Below, one piece after another: positions 28,409 to 38,234 of a DNA stretch of 64,000 nucleotides (positions are counted from its first letter, which is position 1; the number at the start of each line of letters is the position of its first letter). The notes beneath the pieces are model-generated. The model made no database searches. It was not told the origin of the DNA and saw only the letters and a program-made list of their open reading frames with translations. A program made the translations under genes and the position numbers. This stretch comes from Aeromonas lusitana (lineage in GTDB: Bacteria; Pseudomonadota; Gammaproteobacteria; Enterobacterales; Aeromonadaceae): the NCBI RefSeq assembly GCF_002812985.1, contig NZ_PGCP01000038.1:37321-101320 (forward strand). The letters are read 5' to 3'.

Positions 28409-29416
28409 TTAGCCCTGACGGCTGGCGGCGCGGGCGCTCAGTTCGGCCTTCTCGGCCTCGCTCAGGAAGGCCAGCGTCAGACCATTACGCTGTGCGGTGC
28501 GGATTTCATCCGCACTCATGCCGGCGGCAGGGGCTGCGACCTCGTATTCGTATGGCAGATCTATGCCTTCCACAGCAGGGTCATCTGTGTTGAGGCAGGC
28601 CAGTACACCGGCGGCCAGGAACTGGCGGATCGGGTGCTCGGTCAGGCTCGCCACCGTGGTGGTCTGCAGGTTGGAGGTGAGGCAGGACTCGATGCCGATG
28701 CGGTGCTCCGCCAGGTAGGCCATCAGGGCTGGATCCTGGATCGCCTTGACGCCGTGACCGATACGCTCGGCCCCCAGATCGCGGATGGCCTGCCACATGC
28801 TCTCCGGGCCCGCCGCCTCGCCGGCGTGGACGCTGACCCGCATGCCCGCATCCCGCACGCGTCGGAAGTGGCTGGTGAACAGCTCGCCGGGGAAGCCCAG
28901 CTCGTCACCGGCCAGATCGATGGCGACCAGGCGATCCCGGTGAGCCAGGCAGGCATCCAGTTCGACCCGGCACTGCTCGGTACCGAAGGTGCGGCTCATG
29001 ATGCCGATGAGGTTGGTCTTGATGCCAAAATCACGGCTGCCGGCGGCCACGCCGTCTATGATGGCCTCCACCACGCCCTGCGGGTGCAGCTTGTGGGCCA
29101 TGGCCATGTAGGCCGGGCTGAAGCGCAGCTCGGCGTAGTCGATGCCGGCGCGCAGCAGATCTTCCACGTTCTCGTAGGCGACCCGGCGGCAGGCATCGTA
29201 ATCGGCCAGCACGGCCACGCCCCAGTCCAGCTTCTTCAGGAAGGCGACCAGACTCGGCTCGTTCTCGACGATCTGCACGTGGGGGCGCAGCGCCTCCAGC
29301 TCATCGGCGGGCAGTTGGATGTTGTGCAAACGACCCAGCTCGAGAATGGTCTGGGGACGGATGTTGCCGTCCAGATGGCGGTGCAGGTCGGTCAGGGGGA
29401 GGGATCTGTCAATCAT
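28409..29416 (-). CDS. add: Adenosine deaminase
   Basis: A 335-residue zinc enzyme (E. coli 333) deaminating adenosine and deoxyadenosine to inosine forms. The metal-binding HRHLDG near residue 10, catalytic [11 protein letters not shown] (about 197-207), and LNTDDPAV with the metal-ligand Asp are in place. The start used is the ATG at 29416, which matches the family N-terminus ([14 protein letters not shown]); the frame continues 37 codons upstream into the glnG terminator without support. It is monocistronic, between convergent hemN and the glnG terminator. Confidence 0.95.
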   Translation of the reverse strand: MIDRSLPLTDLHRHLDGNIRPQTILELGRLHNIQLPADELEALRPHVQIVENEPSLVAFLKKLDWGVAVLADYDACRRVAYENVEDLLRAGIDYAELRFSPAYMAMAHKLHPQGVVEAIIDGVAAGSRDFGIKTNLIGIMSRTFGTEQCRVELDACLAHRDRLVAIDLAGDELGFPGELFTSHFRRVRDAGMRVSVHAGEAAGPESMWQAIRDLGAERIGHGVKAIQDPALMAYLAEHRIGIESCLTSNLQTTTVASLTEHPIRQFLAAGVLACLNTDDPAVEGIDLPYEYEVAAPAAGMSADEIRTAQRNGLTLAFLSEAEKAELSARAASRQG

Positions 29417-29480
29417 GGTGGCGCCTTCTGCGAGTCGGGTTGGAAAGCCTGCCATTCTAGGCGGGACTCCTGAAAAAGAT

Positions 29481-29512
29481 ACCCCGTTTGCGAGCAAACG
29501 GGGTCTGATTGG
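29481..29512 (-). terminator. Terminator of glnL-glnG
   Basis: ACCCCGTTTG/CAAACGGGGT stem with a CGAG loop; on the minus strand followed by ATCTTTTTC. Confidence 0.85.
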
Positions 29513-29557
29513 CCAGGGATTCGTCAAGGCGTGATGGGAATCGTTTTTCCCAAAGGC

Positions 29558-30976
29558 TCAGGGAATGTCGAGTTCCTTGAGTTTACGGGTCAGAGTATTG
29601 CGGCCCCAACCGAGCAGGCGGGCGGCCTCCTGCTTGTGGCCACGGGTGTGCTCCAGCGCGGTTTCCAGCATGATCCGCTCGAACTGGGGCAGGGCATCGG
29701 CCAGGATGTCGGTCTCCCCCAGCGCCAGCTTGGCGGCGACCCAGTCCTGCAACTGCTGCTGCCAACCGCCGGTGAGGGCGGGTTGGCCCGGCTCCGCCGT
29801 GCTGGTGATGGGGGTCAGCAGCTCCGGCGGCAGATCGCTCACCAGCACCTCCTGGCCCGAGGCCATCACCGTCAGCCAGCGGCAGACGTTCTCCAGCTGG
29901 CGCACGTTGCCCGGCCAGGGCAGGCGGCTGACATAGGCCTGGGTGTCCGGGTGCAGGCTCTTGGCCTCCACATTCAGCTCCTTGGCGGCGCGCAGCAGGA
30001 AGTGCTGGGCGAGCTGGGGGATATCTTCGCGGCGCTCCTTGAGGGCCGGAATATGGATGCGGATGACGTTGAGACGGTGGAACAAGTCTTCCCGAAACTC
30101 GCCGTCTGCGACCCGCTTCTCCAGATTCTGGTGGGTGGCGGCGATGATCCGCACATCCACCTGCACCGGCTGATGGCCGCCGACCCGGTAGAACTGGCCA
30201 TCCGCCAGTACCCGCAGCAGCCGGGTCTGTACCTCGAGGGGCATGTCCCCGATTTCGTCCAGAAACAGGGTGCCGCCGTCGGCCTGCTCGAAGCGGCCGT
30301 GGCGTATGTTGTTGGCACCGGTGAAGGCCCCCTTCTCATGGCCGAACAACTCGGATTCGATGAGATCTTTCGGAATGGCCGCCATGTTGAGGGCGATGAA
30401 GTTCTTGTGGGAGCGCGGGCTGTGCTTGTGCAGGGCGTGAGCGACCAGCTCCTTGCCGGTGCCGCTCTGGCCGTTGATGAGCACAGAGATGCTGGAGCGC
30501 GACAGTCGGCCGATGGCGCGGAACACCTCCTGCATGGCCGGGGCCTCGCCGATGATCTCCGGGCTGTTGCCGGGCTCCTGCTGGCGCGCCTTGCGCTTGG
30601 TGCGCTGCTCTTTCAGGTGATTCTCGGCCCGGCGTACCAGGCTGACCGCCTCATCGATGTCGAACGGTTTTGGCAGGTATTCGAAGGCGCCGCGCTGGTA
30701 GGCGTTGACCGCGCTGTCGAGATCCGAGTGGGCGGTCATGATGATGATGGGCAGGTCCGCCTGACGGCGGTGGATCTGCTCCAGCAGGCTGAGGCCGTCG
30801 ATGCCCGGCATGCGGATATCGGACAGGATCACGTCCGGCGAGCGGATCTCCAGGGAGCTCAGCAGGGCCTCGCCGTCGGCAAAGCTCTCGCAGTCGAAAC
30901 CTTCGCTGCCAAGGGTGCGCTCCAGGACCCACCGGATGGAGCTGTCGTCATCGACGATCCACACTTTTGCTGTCAT
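29558..30976 (-). CDS. glnG: Nitrogen regulation response regulator NtrC (GlnG)
   Basis: A 472-residue sigma-54 enhancer-binding protein. The receiver domain (1-120) has phosphoacceptor Asp53 in LSDIRMPG. The AAA+ domain (about 140-380) has Walker A GQSGTGKELVA and the sigma-54-contacting GAFTGA loop. The C-terminal Fis-type HTH ends the protein (RLLGWGRNTLTRKLKEL). Phosphorylated by GlnL in nitrogen limitation, it activates glnA and other nitrogen genes. It follows glnL with a 9-bp gap. NtrC sites are visible upstream of glnA. Confidence 0.98.
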   Translation of the reverse strand: MTAKVWIVDDDSSIRWVLERTLGSEGFDCESFADGEALLSSLEIRSPDVILSDIRMPGIDGLSLLEQIHRRQADLPIIIMTAHSDLDSAVNAYQRGAFEYLPKPFDIDEAVSLVRRAENHLKEQRTKRKARQQEPGNSPEIIGEAPAMQEVFRAIGRLSRSSISVLINGQSGTGKELVAHALHKHSPRSHKNFIALNMAAIPKDLIESELFGHEKGAFTGANNIRHGRFEQADGGTLFLDEIGDMPLEVQTRLLRVLADGQFYRVGGHQPVQVDVRIIAATHQNLEKRVADGEFREDLFHRLNVIRIHIPALKERREDIPQLAQHFLLRAAKELNVEAKSLHPDTQAYVSRLPWPGNVRQLENVCRWLTVMASGQEVLVSDLPPELLTPITSTAEPGQPALTGGWQQQLQDWVAAKLALGETDILADALPQFERIMLETALEHTRGHKQEAARLLGWGRNTLTRKLKELDIP

Positions 30977-30985
30977 GAGGTTCCC

Positions 30986-32053
30986 TTATTTACGAAGCGG
31001 TAGATAGATGGTGAATTCGGTGTGGCCCGGCCAGCTGATGCAGTCGATGCGCCCCTTGTGCTGATCGATCAGGTTCTGGGCGATGGAGAGCCCCAGCCCC
31101 GTGCCCCCCTCCTTGCCGGTGATCATGGGGTAGAAGAGGGTGTCGCGGATGGCGTCGGGGATGCCCGGGCCGTTGTCGATGATCTTGATCTCGGCCGCCA
31201 GCCGGTAGCGCTGGCCGTGGATGGTGATCTGGAAGGCGGTGCGAGTCTTGATGCGGATGAGCCCGGTCTGCTCCCCCAGGGCTTCGGCGGCGTTGCGCAC
31301 TATGTTGAGGAAGGCCTGCTGCAGCTGATCCGGCTCCATCTCGAACTCCGGAATGCTGGGGTCGTAGTCCCGCTCGATCCGGATCTGGGGCGGCAGCTCC
31401 AGATCCACCAGGCGGCGCACCTGCTCCAGCACCGAGTGGACGTTGTGCATCTGGTGGCGGCCCGGCCGCTGGGGGCCGAGCAGGCGATCGACCAGCACCC
31501 TCAACCTGTCGGCCTGCTCTATGATGATGCCTGTGTATTCCCGCAGCGCCGGGTCCGGCAGCTCCTTTTGCAGCAACTGGGCCGCGCCGCGCAGCCCGCC
31601 GAGGGGGTTTTTGATCTCGTGGGCCAGGCCGCGCACCAGCTCCTTGGCGGCCTGCTGCTGGGCATGCTGCTGCAGCTCCTGGCTTATCTTCTTCTGCTGA
31701 TCGATCTTGCGCAGCTCCACCACCATCAGCCGTTGCTCGCTGTTGAACTGGCTGTCAGCCATGGGGCTGACGCTGATCTCCACCAGTCTGGGCTCCCCTT
31801 CCACCACCAGGGTAACTTCGCTGTCGGTGAACCCCTGCCCTGAAATGAGGCACTGCTTGAAGCGTTGCAGGTCGAGGGAGATGTGTTCGAGCAGATAGGG
31901 CAGCTCTATGCCGATCAGGCGCCGCTCGCTGAGAGAGAGCAGCTGCTCAGCCGCCGGATTGACGAATTGAATGCAGAGCCGCTCATCCATCAGGATGACG
32001 GCGGTCAGCAGATTGTCCAAGAGTGTCTTGGCGTGGTCCAAGCGGGTTGGCAC
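30986..32053 (-). CDS. glnL: Nitrogen regulation sensor kinase NtrB (GlnL)
   Basis: A 355-residue cytosolic histidine kinase/phosphatase for NtrC, controlled by PII. A PAS domain occupies about 8-75 (ILMDERLCIQFVNPAAEQLL). The H-box has His145 in GLAHEIKNPLGGLRGAA; N-box NIVRNAAEAL and G-boxes DNGPGIP and GGTGLGLSIA follow. The GTG at 32053 has AGGGAG 6 bp upstream and gives the usual N-terminus; an upstream in-frame GTG at 32080 is less likely. Same operon as glnG. Confidence 0.97.
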   Translation of the reverse strand: MPTRLDHAKTLLDNLLTAVILMDERLCIQFVNPAAEQLLSLSERRLIGIELPYLLEHISLDLQRFKQCLISGQGFTDSEVTLVVEGEPRLVEISVSPMADSQFNSEQRLMVVELRKIDQQKKISQELQQHAQQQAAKELVRGLAHEIKNPLGGLRGAAQLLQKELPDPALREYTGIIIEQADRLRVLVDRLLGPQRPGRHQMHNVHSVLEQVRRLVDLELPPQIRIERDYDPSIPEFEMEPDQLQQAFLNIVRNAAEALGEQTGLIRIKTRTAFQITIHGQRYRLAAEIKIIDNGPGIPDAIRDTLFYPMITGKEGGTGLGLSIAQNLIDQHKGRIDCISWPGHTEFTIYLPLRK

Positions 32054-32139
32054 AGGTTTCTCCCTAAAACGGTGCTTCACACCTGTTATGCACCGATATG
32101 GTGCATTGAGTCTACCCGCATCGGTGCATCACATCACCC

Positions 32140-32715
32140 CTAATTGGTCTTGGGGGTGGGTTTGGGAGCCTGATCCGCCGTCGTTCTGTGCAGGTAGAAG
32201 GTGGATGGTTTGGATTTAGCAAGGATCGTACCGTCTTTGGCGAGCAGTTCGAGCTGCGCCTCATGGGCACCGCGATCCAGGTTTTCGACCCGGATGGCCA
32301 GGCTGTTGTGGACCAGGGGAACGGCCTTGCCGTTCAGGATCAGGCGCACATCGTATTGCACCGGCGCCTGGGGATGAATCTGGCCCTGGAAGACGATGTT
32401 GCCCGTGTTGTCACGCAAGGTGCTGCCCGGTTCGGGTGAGAGCAGCTCTATGGTCGGCTTGATGTTTTCTTGTGCCTTCTTGGCATCGGCCCCGGTCAGG
32501 CTGTTGAAGTTGTCGACCTGGACCGAGTGGGGGGAGGTGCCGATGAGGGGGGAGACGCGCAGATCCAGCTCCTTGGCATTCTTGCCGGGGGGAGGAGCGT
32601 CCGTGTAGTGGGTGATGCCGTTGGCATCGACCCAGGAGAAGACCTTGGCCGCTTGGGCCGTGCCGGCCAGCATCAGCAAGAGGCCCAGCATCCATGTCGG
32701 GTGTACTGTTTTCAT
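32140..32715 (-). CDS. Exported DUF4124 protein between glnA and glnL
   Basis: A 191-residue predicted periplasmic protein. The signal peptide is residues 1-22 (LLMLAGTAQA then AKVF). A DUF4124 domain (about 23-60) has KVFSWVDANGITHYTDAPPPG. The remainder resembles an immunoglobulin-like or FN3-like beta domain (GSTLRDNTGNIVFQGQIHPQ), but I cannot name it. DUF4124 proteins commonly lie between glnA and ntrB in Vibrio, Shewanella and Aeromonas, suggesting co-expression with nitrogen genes. Role unknown. Confidence 0.85.
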   Translation of the reverse strand: MKTVHPTWMLGLLLMLAGTAQAAKVFSWVDANGITHYTDAPPPGKNAKELDLRVSPLIGTSPHSVQVDNFNSLTGADAKKAQENIKPTIELLSPEPGSTLRDNTGNIVFQGQIHPQAPVQYDVRLILNGKAVPLVHNSLAIRVENLDRGAHEAQLELLAKDGTILAKSKPSTFYLHRTTADQAPKPTPKTN

Positions 32716-32862
32716 CCATCTCTCCTTGACGGGGTTCTGCTTAATCCTATCAGAGAAAAAACGGTCGGACCGATTGTCGGCTGTGGGGCCATGATATCGG
32801 TCGACTGACCGGCGGTTGCACCGGTCTGGCAGACAGGATCATGATATTTCAGTCCCTTAGAT

Positions 32863-32892
32863 AAAAAACCCGCCAGATGGCGGGTTTTTCAT
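32863..32892 (-). terminator. Terminator of glnA
   Basis: A6-CCCGCC-AGAT-GGCGGG-T5, symmetric; follows the glnA stop on the minus strand. Confidence 0.9.
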
Positions 32893-32911
32893 TTGAGACA
32901 GGCTGCTCGTC

Positions 32912-34321
32912 TTAGACGGAGTAATACAGCTCGAACTCCAGCGGGTGCGGGGTCATGCGAACACGATCCACATCATGCTGTTTCAGCTCCAGGTAGGAGT
33001 TGATGAAGTCATCGCTGAACACGCCACCACGGGTCAGGAACTCGCGATCTGCGTCCAGTGCAGACAGGGCTTCGTCCAGGGAGCCGGCAACGGTCGGCAC
33101 TTCAGCTGCTTCTTCCGGCGGCAGGTCATACAAGTTCTTGTCCATGGCATCGCCCGGATGGATCTTGTTGATGATACCGTCCAGACCGGCCATCAGCTGA
33201 GCGGCGAAGGCCAGGTAGGGGTTGGCAGCTGGATCCGGGAAGCGAACCTCGATGCGACGGGCTTTCGGGCTCGGCACAACCGGGATACGGATGGAGGCAG
33301 AGCGGTTGCGGGCGGAGTAAGCCAGCATGACCGGGGCTTCGTAGCCCGGCACCAGACGCTTGTAGGAGTTGGTGGTCGGGTTGGCGAAGGCGTTGATGGC
33401 CTTGGCGTGCTTGATGATGCCGCCGATGTAGTGCAGCGCCATCTCGGACAGACCGCCGTACAGGTCACCGGCGAACAGGTTGACGCCGTTCTTGGCCAGG
33501 GACTGGTGGCAGTGCATGCCGGAGCCGTTGTCACCGAACATGGGTTTCGGCATGAAGGTGACAGTCTTGTTGTAGGCGTGGGCCACGTTGTGGATCACGT
33601 ACTTCAGGACCTGCACTTCGTCCGCTTTCAGGGTAAGGGTGTTGAAGCGGGTCGCGATCTCGTTCTGACCGGCGGTTGCCACTTCGTGGTGGTGCGCTTC
33701 AACCACTTGGCCCATCTCTTCCAGCACCAGACACATGGCGGCGCGGATGTCCTGGGAGGAGTCAACCGGAGCAACCGGGAAGTAACCACCCTTGACGAAG
33801 GGACGGTGACCCTTGTTGCCGTGCTCGTATTCGGTACCCGAGTTCCAGGCCGCTTCTTCGGATTCGATCTTCACGAAGCTGTGGCCCATGGTGTTGGAGA
33901 AGGTGATGTTGTCGAACATGAAGAATTCCGGCTCCGGCCCGAACAGCACGGTGTCAGCGATGCCGCTGGACTTCAGGAAATCTTCGGCACGCTTGGCGAT
34001 GGAGCGCGGATCGCGGTCGTAGCCTTGCATGGTGGCGGGTTCGAGCACGTCACAGACGATGTTCAGCGTGGTCTCTTCGGTGAAGGGGTCCAGCTTGGCG
34101 GAGGCCGGGTCCGGCATCAGCACCATGTCAGACTCGTTGATGCCCTTCCAGCCGCCGATGGAGGAACCATCGAACATCTTGCCGTCTTCGAAGAAGTCTT
34201 CGTCGACCTGATGGGAAGGAATGGAAACGTGCTGTTCTTTACCCTTGGTGTCGGTAAAGCGCAGATCAACAAACTTGACTTCGTGTTCCTGGATCAGGGC
34301 CAAAACGTTCTGGGCTGACAT
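32912..34321 (-). CDS. glnA: Glutamine synthetase type I
   Basis: A 469-residue dodecameric enzyme (E. coli 469) making glutamine from glutamate, ammonia and [13 protein letters not shown] (active-site flap region), [17 protein letters not shown] and the adenylylation site Tyr398 in [10 protein letters not shown] are present, so the product is regulated by GlnE. Its leader contains a sigma-54 -24/-12 promoter and NtrC sites. The start ATG at 34321 has GGAGG upstream. It is followed by a terminator, then the DUF4124 gene and glnL-glnG on the same strand. Confidence 0.99.
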   Translation of the reverse strand: MSAQNVLALIQEHEVKFVDLRFTDTKGKEQHVSIPSHQVDEDFFEDGKMFDGSSIGGWKGINESDMVLMPDPASAKLDPFTEETTLNIVCDVLEPATMQGYDRDPRSIAKRAEDFLKSSGIADTVLFGPEPEFFMFDNITFSNTMGHSFVKIESEEAAWNSGTEYEHGNKGHRPFVKGGYFPVAPVDSSQDIRAAMCLVLEEMGQVVEAHHHEVATAGQNEIATRFNTLTLKADEVQVLKYVIHNVAHAYNKTVTFMPKPMFGDNGSGMHCHQSLAKNGVNLFAGDLYGGLSEMALHYIGGIIKHAKAINAFANPTTNSYKRLVPGYEAPVMLAYSARNRSASIRIPVVPSPKARRIEVRFPDPAANPYLAFAAQLMAGLDGIINKIHPGDAMDKNLYDLPPEEAAEVPTVAGSLDEALSALDADREFLTRGGVFSDDFINSYLELKQHDVDRVRMTPHPLEFELYYSV

Positions 34322-34379
34322 GCTAAGTAACCTCCGGTGTTAAAACTCTTTGGGTGAATGCGTCGTCACATTCACATAA

Positions 34380-34395
34380 GCCAGTATCGTGCCAA
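34380..34395 (-). promoter_or_regulatory. Sigma-54 promoter of glnA
   Basis: On the minus strand TTGGCACGATACTGGC has GG and GC exactly 10 bp apart, as in E. coli glnAp2 (TTGGCACAGATTTCGC). Start would be near 34368, about 47 bp before the glnA ATG. Confidence 0.85.
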
Positions 34396-34465
34396 GTTTG
34401 TGACAGCCTGATTTCAGGGCACTTGCACCGTTTCAGGCCGTCGGGATACCCGCTCTCGTGCAGGA

Positions 34466-34519
34466 TTGCGCCTCAAAGTGGTGCAACCTTGGATCGTTTT
34501 GGTGCACCAGGATGGTGCG
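34466..34519. promoter_or_regulatory. NtrC enhancer sites for glnA
   Basis: TGCACC-AGGAT-GGTGCG (34503-34519) fits the NtrC consensus TGCACC-N5-GGTGCA with one mismatch, about 140 bp upstream of the start. A second pair TTGCGCC-N7-GGTGCAA (34466-34486) has the right half-sites but spacing 2 bp too long. Confidence 0.75.
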
Positions 34520-34631
34520 CCAACGCGATCTGCTCCCATCTAAGCAGGCTTTTAGGACGGGGTCCATGATCCTGATCCTTTGTTGTATGCGAATGTCCTG
34601 CAATTCTGCTAGGCAGATCACAAAGGCGAGA

Positions 34632-34638
34632 GTACAAT
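34632..34638 (+). promoter_or_regulatory. Possible typA promoter -10
   Basis: TACAAT (34633-34638) 35 bp before the typA ATG. No good -35 is seen. Confidence 0.35.
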
Positions 34639-34672
34639 TAGCGCCCAATTTTACCCGGTGATTGAGGCGAGA

Positions 34673-36484
34673 ATGTTAGAGAATTTACGCAATATTGCGA
34701 TTATTGCGCACGTTGACCACGGCAAAACGACCCTGGTTGATAAGCTGCTGCAGCAGTCCGGTACCCTGGACCGCACCACGGAAGGCCAGGAACGGATCAT
34801 GGACTCCAATGATCTGGAACGGGAACGTGGCATCACCATTCTCGCCAAGAACACTGCGATCCGCTGGAACGACTACCGCATCAACATCGTAGATACCCCG
34901 GGTCACGCCGACTTCGGTGGTGAAGTTGAGCGCGTACTGTCCATGGTTGACTCCGTGCTGCTGCTGGTTGACGCCGTTGACGGCCCGATGCCGCAAACCC
35001 GTTTCGTGACCCAGAAAGCATTCGCCCAGGGTCTGAAGCCGATCGTGGTCATCAACAAGATCGACCGTCCGGGTGCTCGTCCTGACTGGGTAATGGACCA
35101 GGTATTCGACCTGTTTGACAACCTGGGTGCGACCGATGAGCAGCTGGACTTCAAGGTTGTTTACGCCTCTGCACTGAACGGTTGGGCCACCATGGATCAG
35201 GACGTTCCGTCCGAGAACATGGAACCCCTGTTCCAGGCCATCGTTGACAACGTAGAAGCCCCTGCGGCGGATGCCGAGGGCGGCTTCCAGATGCAAATCT
35301 CCCAGCTGGACTACAACTCCTACGTCGGTGTTATCGGTATCGGCCGTATCACCCGTGGTCGCGTCAAGACCAACCAGCAGGTCACCATCGTTGGTGCCAA
35401 CGGCAAGAACCGTACCGGCAAGGTCGGTCAGGTCCTGGGTTACCTGGGTCTGTCCCGTACCGAAGTGGCCGACGCGCAAGCGGGCGACATCATCGCCATC
35501 ACAGGTCTGGGCGAGCTGAAAATCTCCGACACCATCTGTGACAACAACGCTGTCGAAGCGCTGCCGCCGCTGTCCGTTGACGAGCCGACCGTGAACATGA
35601 CCTTCCAGGTCAACACCTCACCGTTCGCCGGTAAAGAAGGCAAGTTCGTGACCTCCCGTAACATCCTGGAGCGTCTGAACCAGGAGCTGGTCCACAACGT
35701 GGCCCTGCGCGTGGAAGAGACCGAAGATCCGGACAAGTTCCGCGTCTCCGGCCGTGGTGAACTGCACCTGTCCATCCTGATCGAAAACATGCGTCGCGAA
35801 GGTTACGAGCTGGCCGTATCCCGTCCGGAAGTTATCCTGCGCACCGTTGACGGCGTTCTGCAAGAACCGTTCGAAACCGTTACTGTCGACGTGGAAGAGA
35901 TCCACCAGGGTTCCGTGATGGAGCAACTCGGCCTGCGTAAGGGCGAGATGACCAACATGACCCCGGATGGCAAGGGCCGTGTCCGTCTTGACTTCATGAT
36001 CCCGAGCCGTGGCCTGATCGGCTTCCAGACCGAGTTCCTGACCATGACTTCCGGTACCGGTCTGCTGTACCACACCTTCGACCATTACGGTCCGCACAAG
36101 GGTGGCAGCATCGGCGAGCGTCAGAACGGCGTGCTGATCTCCAACGCTACCGGCAAGGCTCTGACCTTCGCCCTGTTCGGTCTGCAAGACCGTGGTCGTC
36201 TGTTCATCGGTCACGCGACCGAAGTGTACGAAGGCCAGGTGATCGGTATCCACTCCCGCTCCAACGATCTGACTGTTAACTGCCTGAAGGGCAAACAGCT
36301 GACCAACATGCGTGCTTCCGGTACCGACGAAGCCCAGGTGCTGACTCCGCCGATCCGCATGACCCTGGAGCAGGCTCTCGAGTTCATCGACAACGATGAG
36401 CTGGTCGAGATCACTCCCAAGGCAATCCGTATCCGTAAGAAACTGCTGACTGAAATGGATCGCAAGCGCGCCGGTCGTGCTTGA
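34673..36484 (+). CDS. typA: Ribosome-associated translational GTPase BipA (TypA)
   Basis: A 603-residue EF-G-like GTPase (E. coli 607) involved in 50S assembly at low temperature and stress. G1 [11 protein letters not shown] at about 12-22, G2 RGITIL, G3 [11 protein letters not shown] and G4 NKIDRPGA are clear; domains II, III, V and the BipA-specific C-terminal domain follow. The ATG at 34673 (after GAGG) gives [17 protein letters not shown], matching the family; the GTG at 34658 is not needed. It is divergent from glnA, as in E. coli, and its codon use is the most biased in the window, suggesting high expression. Confidence 0.98.
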   Translation: MLENLRNIAIIAHVDHGKTTLVDKLLQQSGTLDRTTEGQERIMDSNDLERERGITILAKNTAIRWNDYRINIVDTPGHADFGGEVERVLSMVDSVLLLVDAVDGPMPQTRFVTQKAFAQGLKPIVVINKIDRPGARPDWVMDQVFDLFDNLGATDEQLDFKVVYASALNGWATMDQDVPSENMEPLFQAIVDNVEAPAADAEGGFQMQISQLDYNSYVGVIGIGRITRGRVKTNQQVTIVGANGKNRTGKVGQVLGYLGLSRTEVADAQAGDIIAITGLGELKISDTICDNNAVEALPPLSVDEPTVNMTFQVNTSPFAGKEGKFVTSRNILERLNQELVHNVALRVEETEDPDKFRVSGRGELHLSILIENMRREGYELAVSRPEVILRTVDGVLQEPFETVTVDVEEIHQGSVMEQLGLRKGEMTNMTPDGKGRVRLDFMIPSRGLIGFQTEFLTMTSGTGLLYHTFDHYGPHKGGSIGERQNGVLISNATGKALTFALFGLQDRGRLFIGHATEVYEGQVIGIHSRSNDLTVNCLKGKQLTNMRASGTDEAQVLTPPIRMTLEQALEFIDNDELVEITPKAIRIRKKLLTEMDRKRAGRA

Positions 36485-36508
36485 TCGATAGCTGTTCATC
36501 GACAGACC

Positions 36509-36537
36509 AAAGAGAGGCCTCATGGCCTCTTTTTTTA
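36509..36537 (+). terminator. Terminator of typA
   Basis: AGAGGCC-TCAT-GGCCTCT followed by six T residues. Confidence 0.9.
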
Positions 36538-36627
36538 TGGGCGTCTGGCACACTCTGCTGGCGGGTCATGTCGGCTGGCGGCCGCCGCAGGTGGCCAAAT
36601 GGCCACCCTATCTGACACAATATCCCC

Positions 36628-37524
36628 ATGATGAATTGTTCGAGAATCACGATGCTGCAGAAAACCCGTGGCCGTCTGGCCCATGCTGTCTCCTTCTTGC
36701 GCCACGACGGTGGCCACTTCGCCCAGTTTGTCTGGGGCCGCTTTCAGCAGGACAGGCTGACCGTCACCGCCGGCTACCTGGCCTATGTCACCCTGCTCTC
36801 CCTGGTGCCCATGATCGCCGTGGTGTTCGGCATGATGTCCGCCTTCCCTGTGTTTCAGAGCCTGAAACAGGGGATCGAGCAGTTCGTCTATCACAACTTC
36901 GTGCCCACCGCGGGGGAGATGCTCAAGGATTACATCGACGGCTTCGTGGCCAATGCCACCAACACCACGGCGGTCGGCATCGGTGCTCTGATCGTGGTGG
37001 CCCTGATGCTGATCTCGGCCATCGACAAGAACCTCAACTACATCTGGCGCTCGACCCAGAATCGGCCGCTGGCCCAGGCCTTCGCCATGTACTGGATGAT
37101 CCTGACCCTGGGCCCAGTGCTTATCGGTGCCAGCCTCGCCATCTCCTCTTATATTCTGTCGCTCAAACTGTTTGCCGCCGACAGCCTGTTCGGCATAGGT
37201 TTCCTGTTGCTGCGCAGCCTGCCGTTCCTGTTCTCGGTGCTCACCTTCCTGCTGATCTACACGGTGGTGCCGAACTGCAAGGTGCGGCTGACCCACGCCT
37301 TCATCGGCGCCCTGGTGGCGGCCACCCTGTTCGAGCTGGCCAAGCGCGGCTTCGCCATCTACATCACCAACTTCCCCTCCTACCAGGCCATCTATGGTGC
37401 CCTGGCGACCATTCCGATCCTGTTCGTCTGGGTTTATCTGAGCTGGTTGGTGGTACTGCTGGGGGCCGAGACCACCGCCTGCCTCGGGGAGTATGAAAAA
37501 CCGGGTGCCGAGGAGCTGGGCTGA
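36628..37524 (+). CDS. yihY: YihY/virulence factor BrkB family membrane protein
   Basis: A 298-residue inner-membrane protein of the YihY/BrkB family (formerly misnamed RNase BN) with about six hydrophobic helices between residues 40 and 270. Family blocks [21 protein letters not shown] and [15 protein letters not shown] are present. Function is uncertain; a transport role is often assumed. The start may be the ATG at 36628 or an internal ATG at 36652; neither has a strong ribosome site. It lies before dtd, as in E. coli. Confidence 0.9.
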   Translation: MMNCSRITMLQKTRGRLAHAVSFLRHDGGHFAQFVWGRFQQDRLTVTAGYLAYVTLLSLVPMIAVVFGMMSAFPVFQSLKQGIEQFVYHNFVPTAGEMLKDYIDGFVANATNTTAVGIGALIVVALMLISAIDKNLNYIWRSTQNRPLAQAFAMYWMILTLGPVLIGASLAISSYILSLKLFAADSLFGIGFLLLRSLPFLFSVLTFLLIYTVVPNCKVRLTHAFIGALVAATLFELAKRGFAIYITNFPSYQAIYGALATIPILFVWVYLSWLVVLLGAETTACLGEYEKPGAEELG

Positions 37525-37605
37525 GCCCGTTGCCTGCCGCGGCCATCGCCCCGGCGGGCACTGCGCCGAGAAATTGGCCTCTGCCCGCCGCTTATTGCTA
37601 ACATC

Positions 37606-37630
37606 AACGACCGCCTTCGGGCGGTCGTTC
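37606..37630 (+). terminator. Hairpin between yihY and dtd
   Basis: AACGACCGCC-TTCG-GGCGGTCGTT, a UUCG-capped 10-bp stem followed by CATTTCT. It probably ends yihY transcription or attenuates into dtd, which starts 28 bp later. Confidence 0.65.
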
Positions 37631-37657
37631 ATTTCTGACAAGACAAAGGAGTCGCGG

Positions 37658-38095
37658 GTGATTGCACTGATTCAACGGGTTGCCGAGGCCAGCGTGACGG
37701 TGGATGGCGAGGTGGCGGGAGCCATCGAGGGGGGTCTGCTGGTGCTGCTCGGGGTGGAGCAGGGGGATGATGAGGCCAAGGCCGACAAGCTGCTGCACAA
37801 GGTGAGTGGCTATCGCATCTTCTCCGACGAGAACGGCAAGATGAATCTCAATGTGAGCCAGGCCGGTGGCAGCCTGCTGGTCGTCTCCCAGTTCACCCTG
37901 GCGGCGGATACCGGCAAGGGGATGCGACCGAGCTTCTCCGGCGGTGCCCATCCGGCGGAGGCTGAGCGGCTGTATGAGTATTTCGTCGCCAGGGCGCGGG
38001 CGAACGGTCTGCCGACCGAGACGGGCCGCTTCGCCGCCGACATGAAGGTGCGACTGCTCAACGATGGCCCGGTGACCTTCTGGCTGCAGGCCTGA
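37658..38095 (+). CDS. dtd: D-aminoacyl-tRNA deacylase
   Basis: A 145-residue enzyme (E. coli 145) that removes D-amino acids and glycine mischarged on tRNA. The two cross-subunit active-site motifs, SQFTL (about 77-81) and [10 protein letters not shown] with the Gly-cisPro dipeptide near the C-terminus, are intact. Start is a GTG at 37658 with AAAGGAG 8 bp upstream; the upstream in-frame sequence runs through the yihY stop region and hairpin. It precedes fabY in E. coli; here a minus-strand methyltransferase gene lies between. Confidence 0.96.
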   Translation: MIALIQRVAEASVTVDGEVAGAIEGGLLVLLGVEQGDDEAKADKLLHKVSGYRIFSDENGKMNLNVSQAGGSLLVVSQFTLAADTGKGMRPSFSGGAHPAEAERLYEYFVARARANGLPTETGRFAADMKVRLLNDGPVTFWLQA

Positions 38096-38234
38096 TGAGT
38101 TGTCAGTTGTGTCGTAAATTTGGCATTTTTCGGTGCAATTGACTGTAAGGTGTTATTAAAGCAGCGACTCTAGCTGCCTCGGATGCCGCTGTTTTAGGCG
38201 TCGGCGGCTTCCCTCGGCAGATCCGCCGCCGACC

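Noticed and set aside
32912..32962. GlnZ-like small RNA from the glnA 3' end
   Set aside because: The 3' untranslated part before the terminator is only about 20-50 nt and I cannot match conserved GlnZ seed sequences.
34424..34440. Third NtrC site (TGCACC with AGGCCG)
   Set aside because: Only the left half-site matches; the right half does not.
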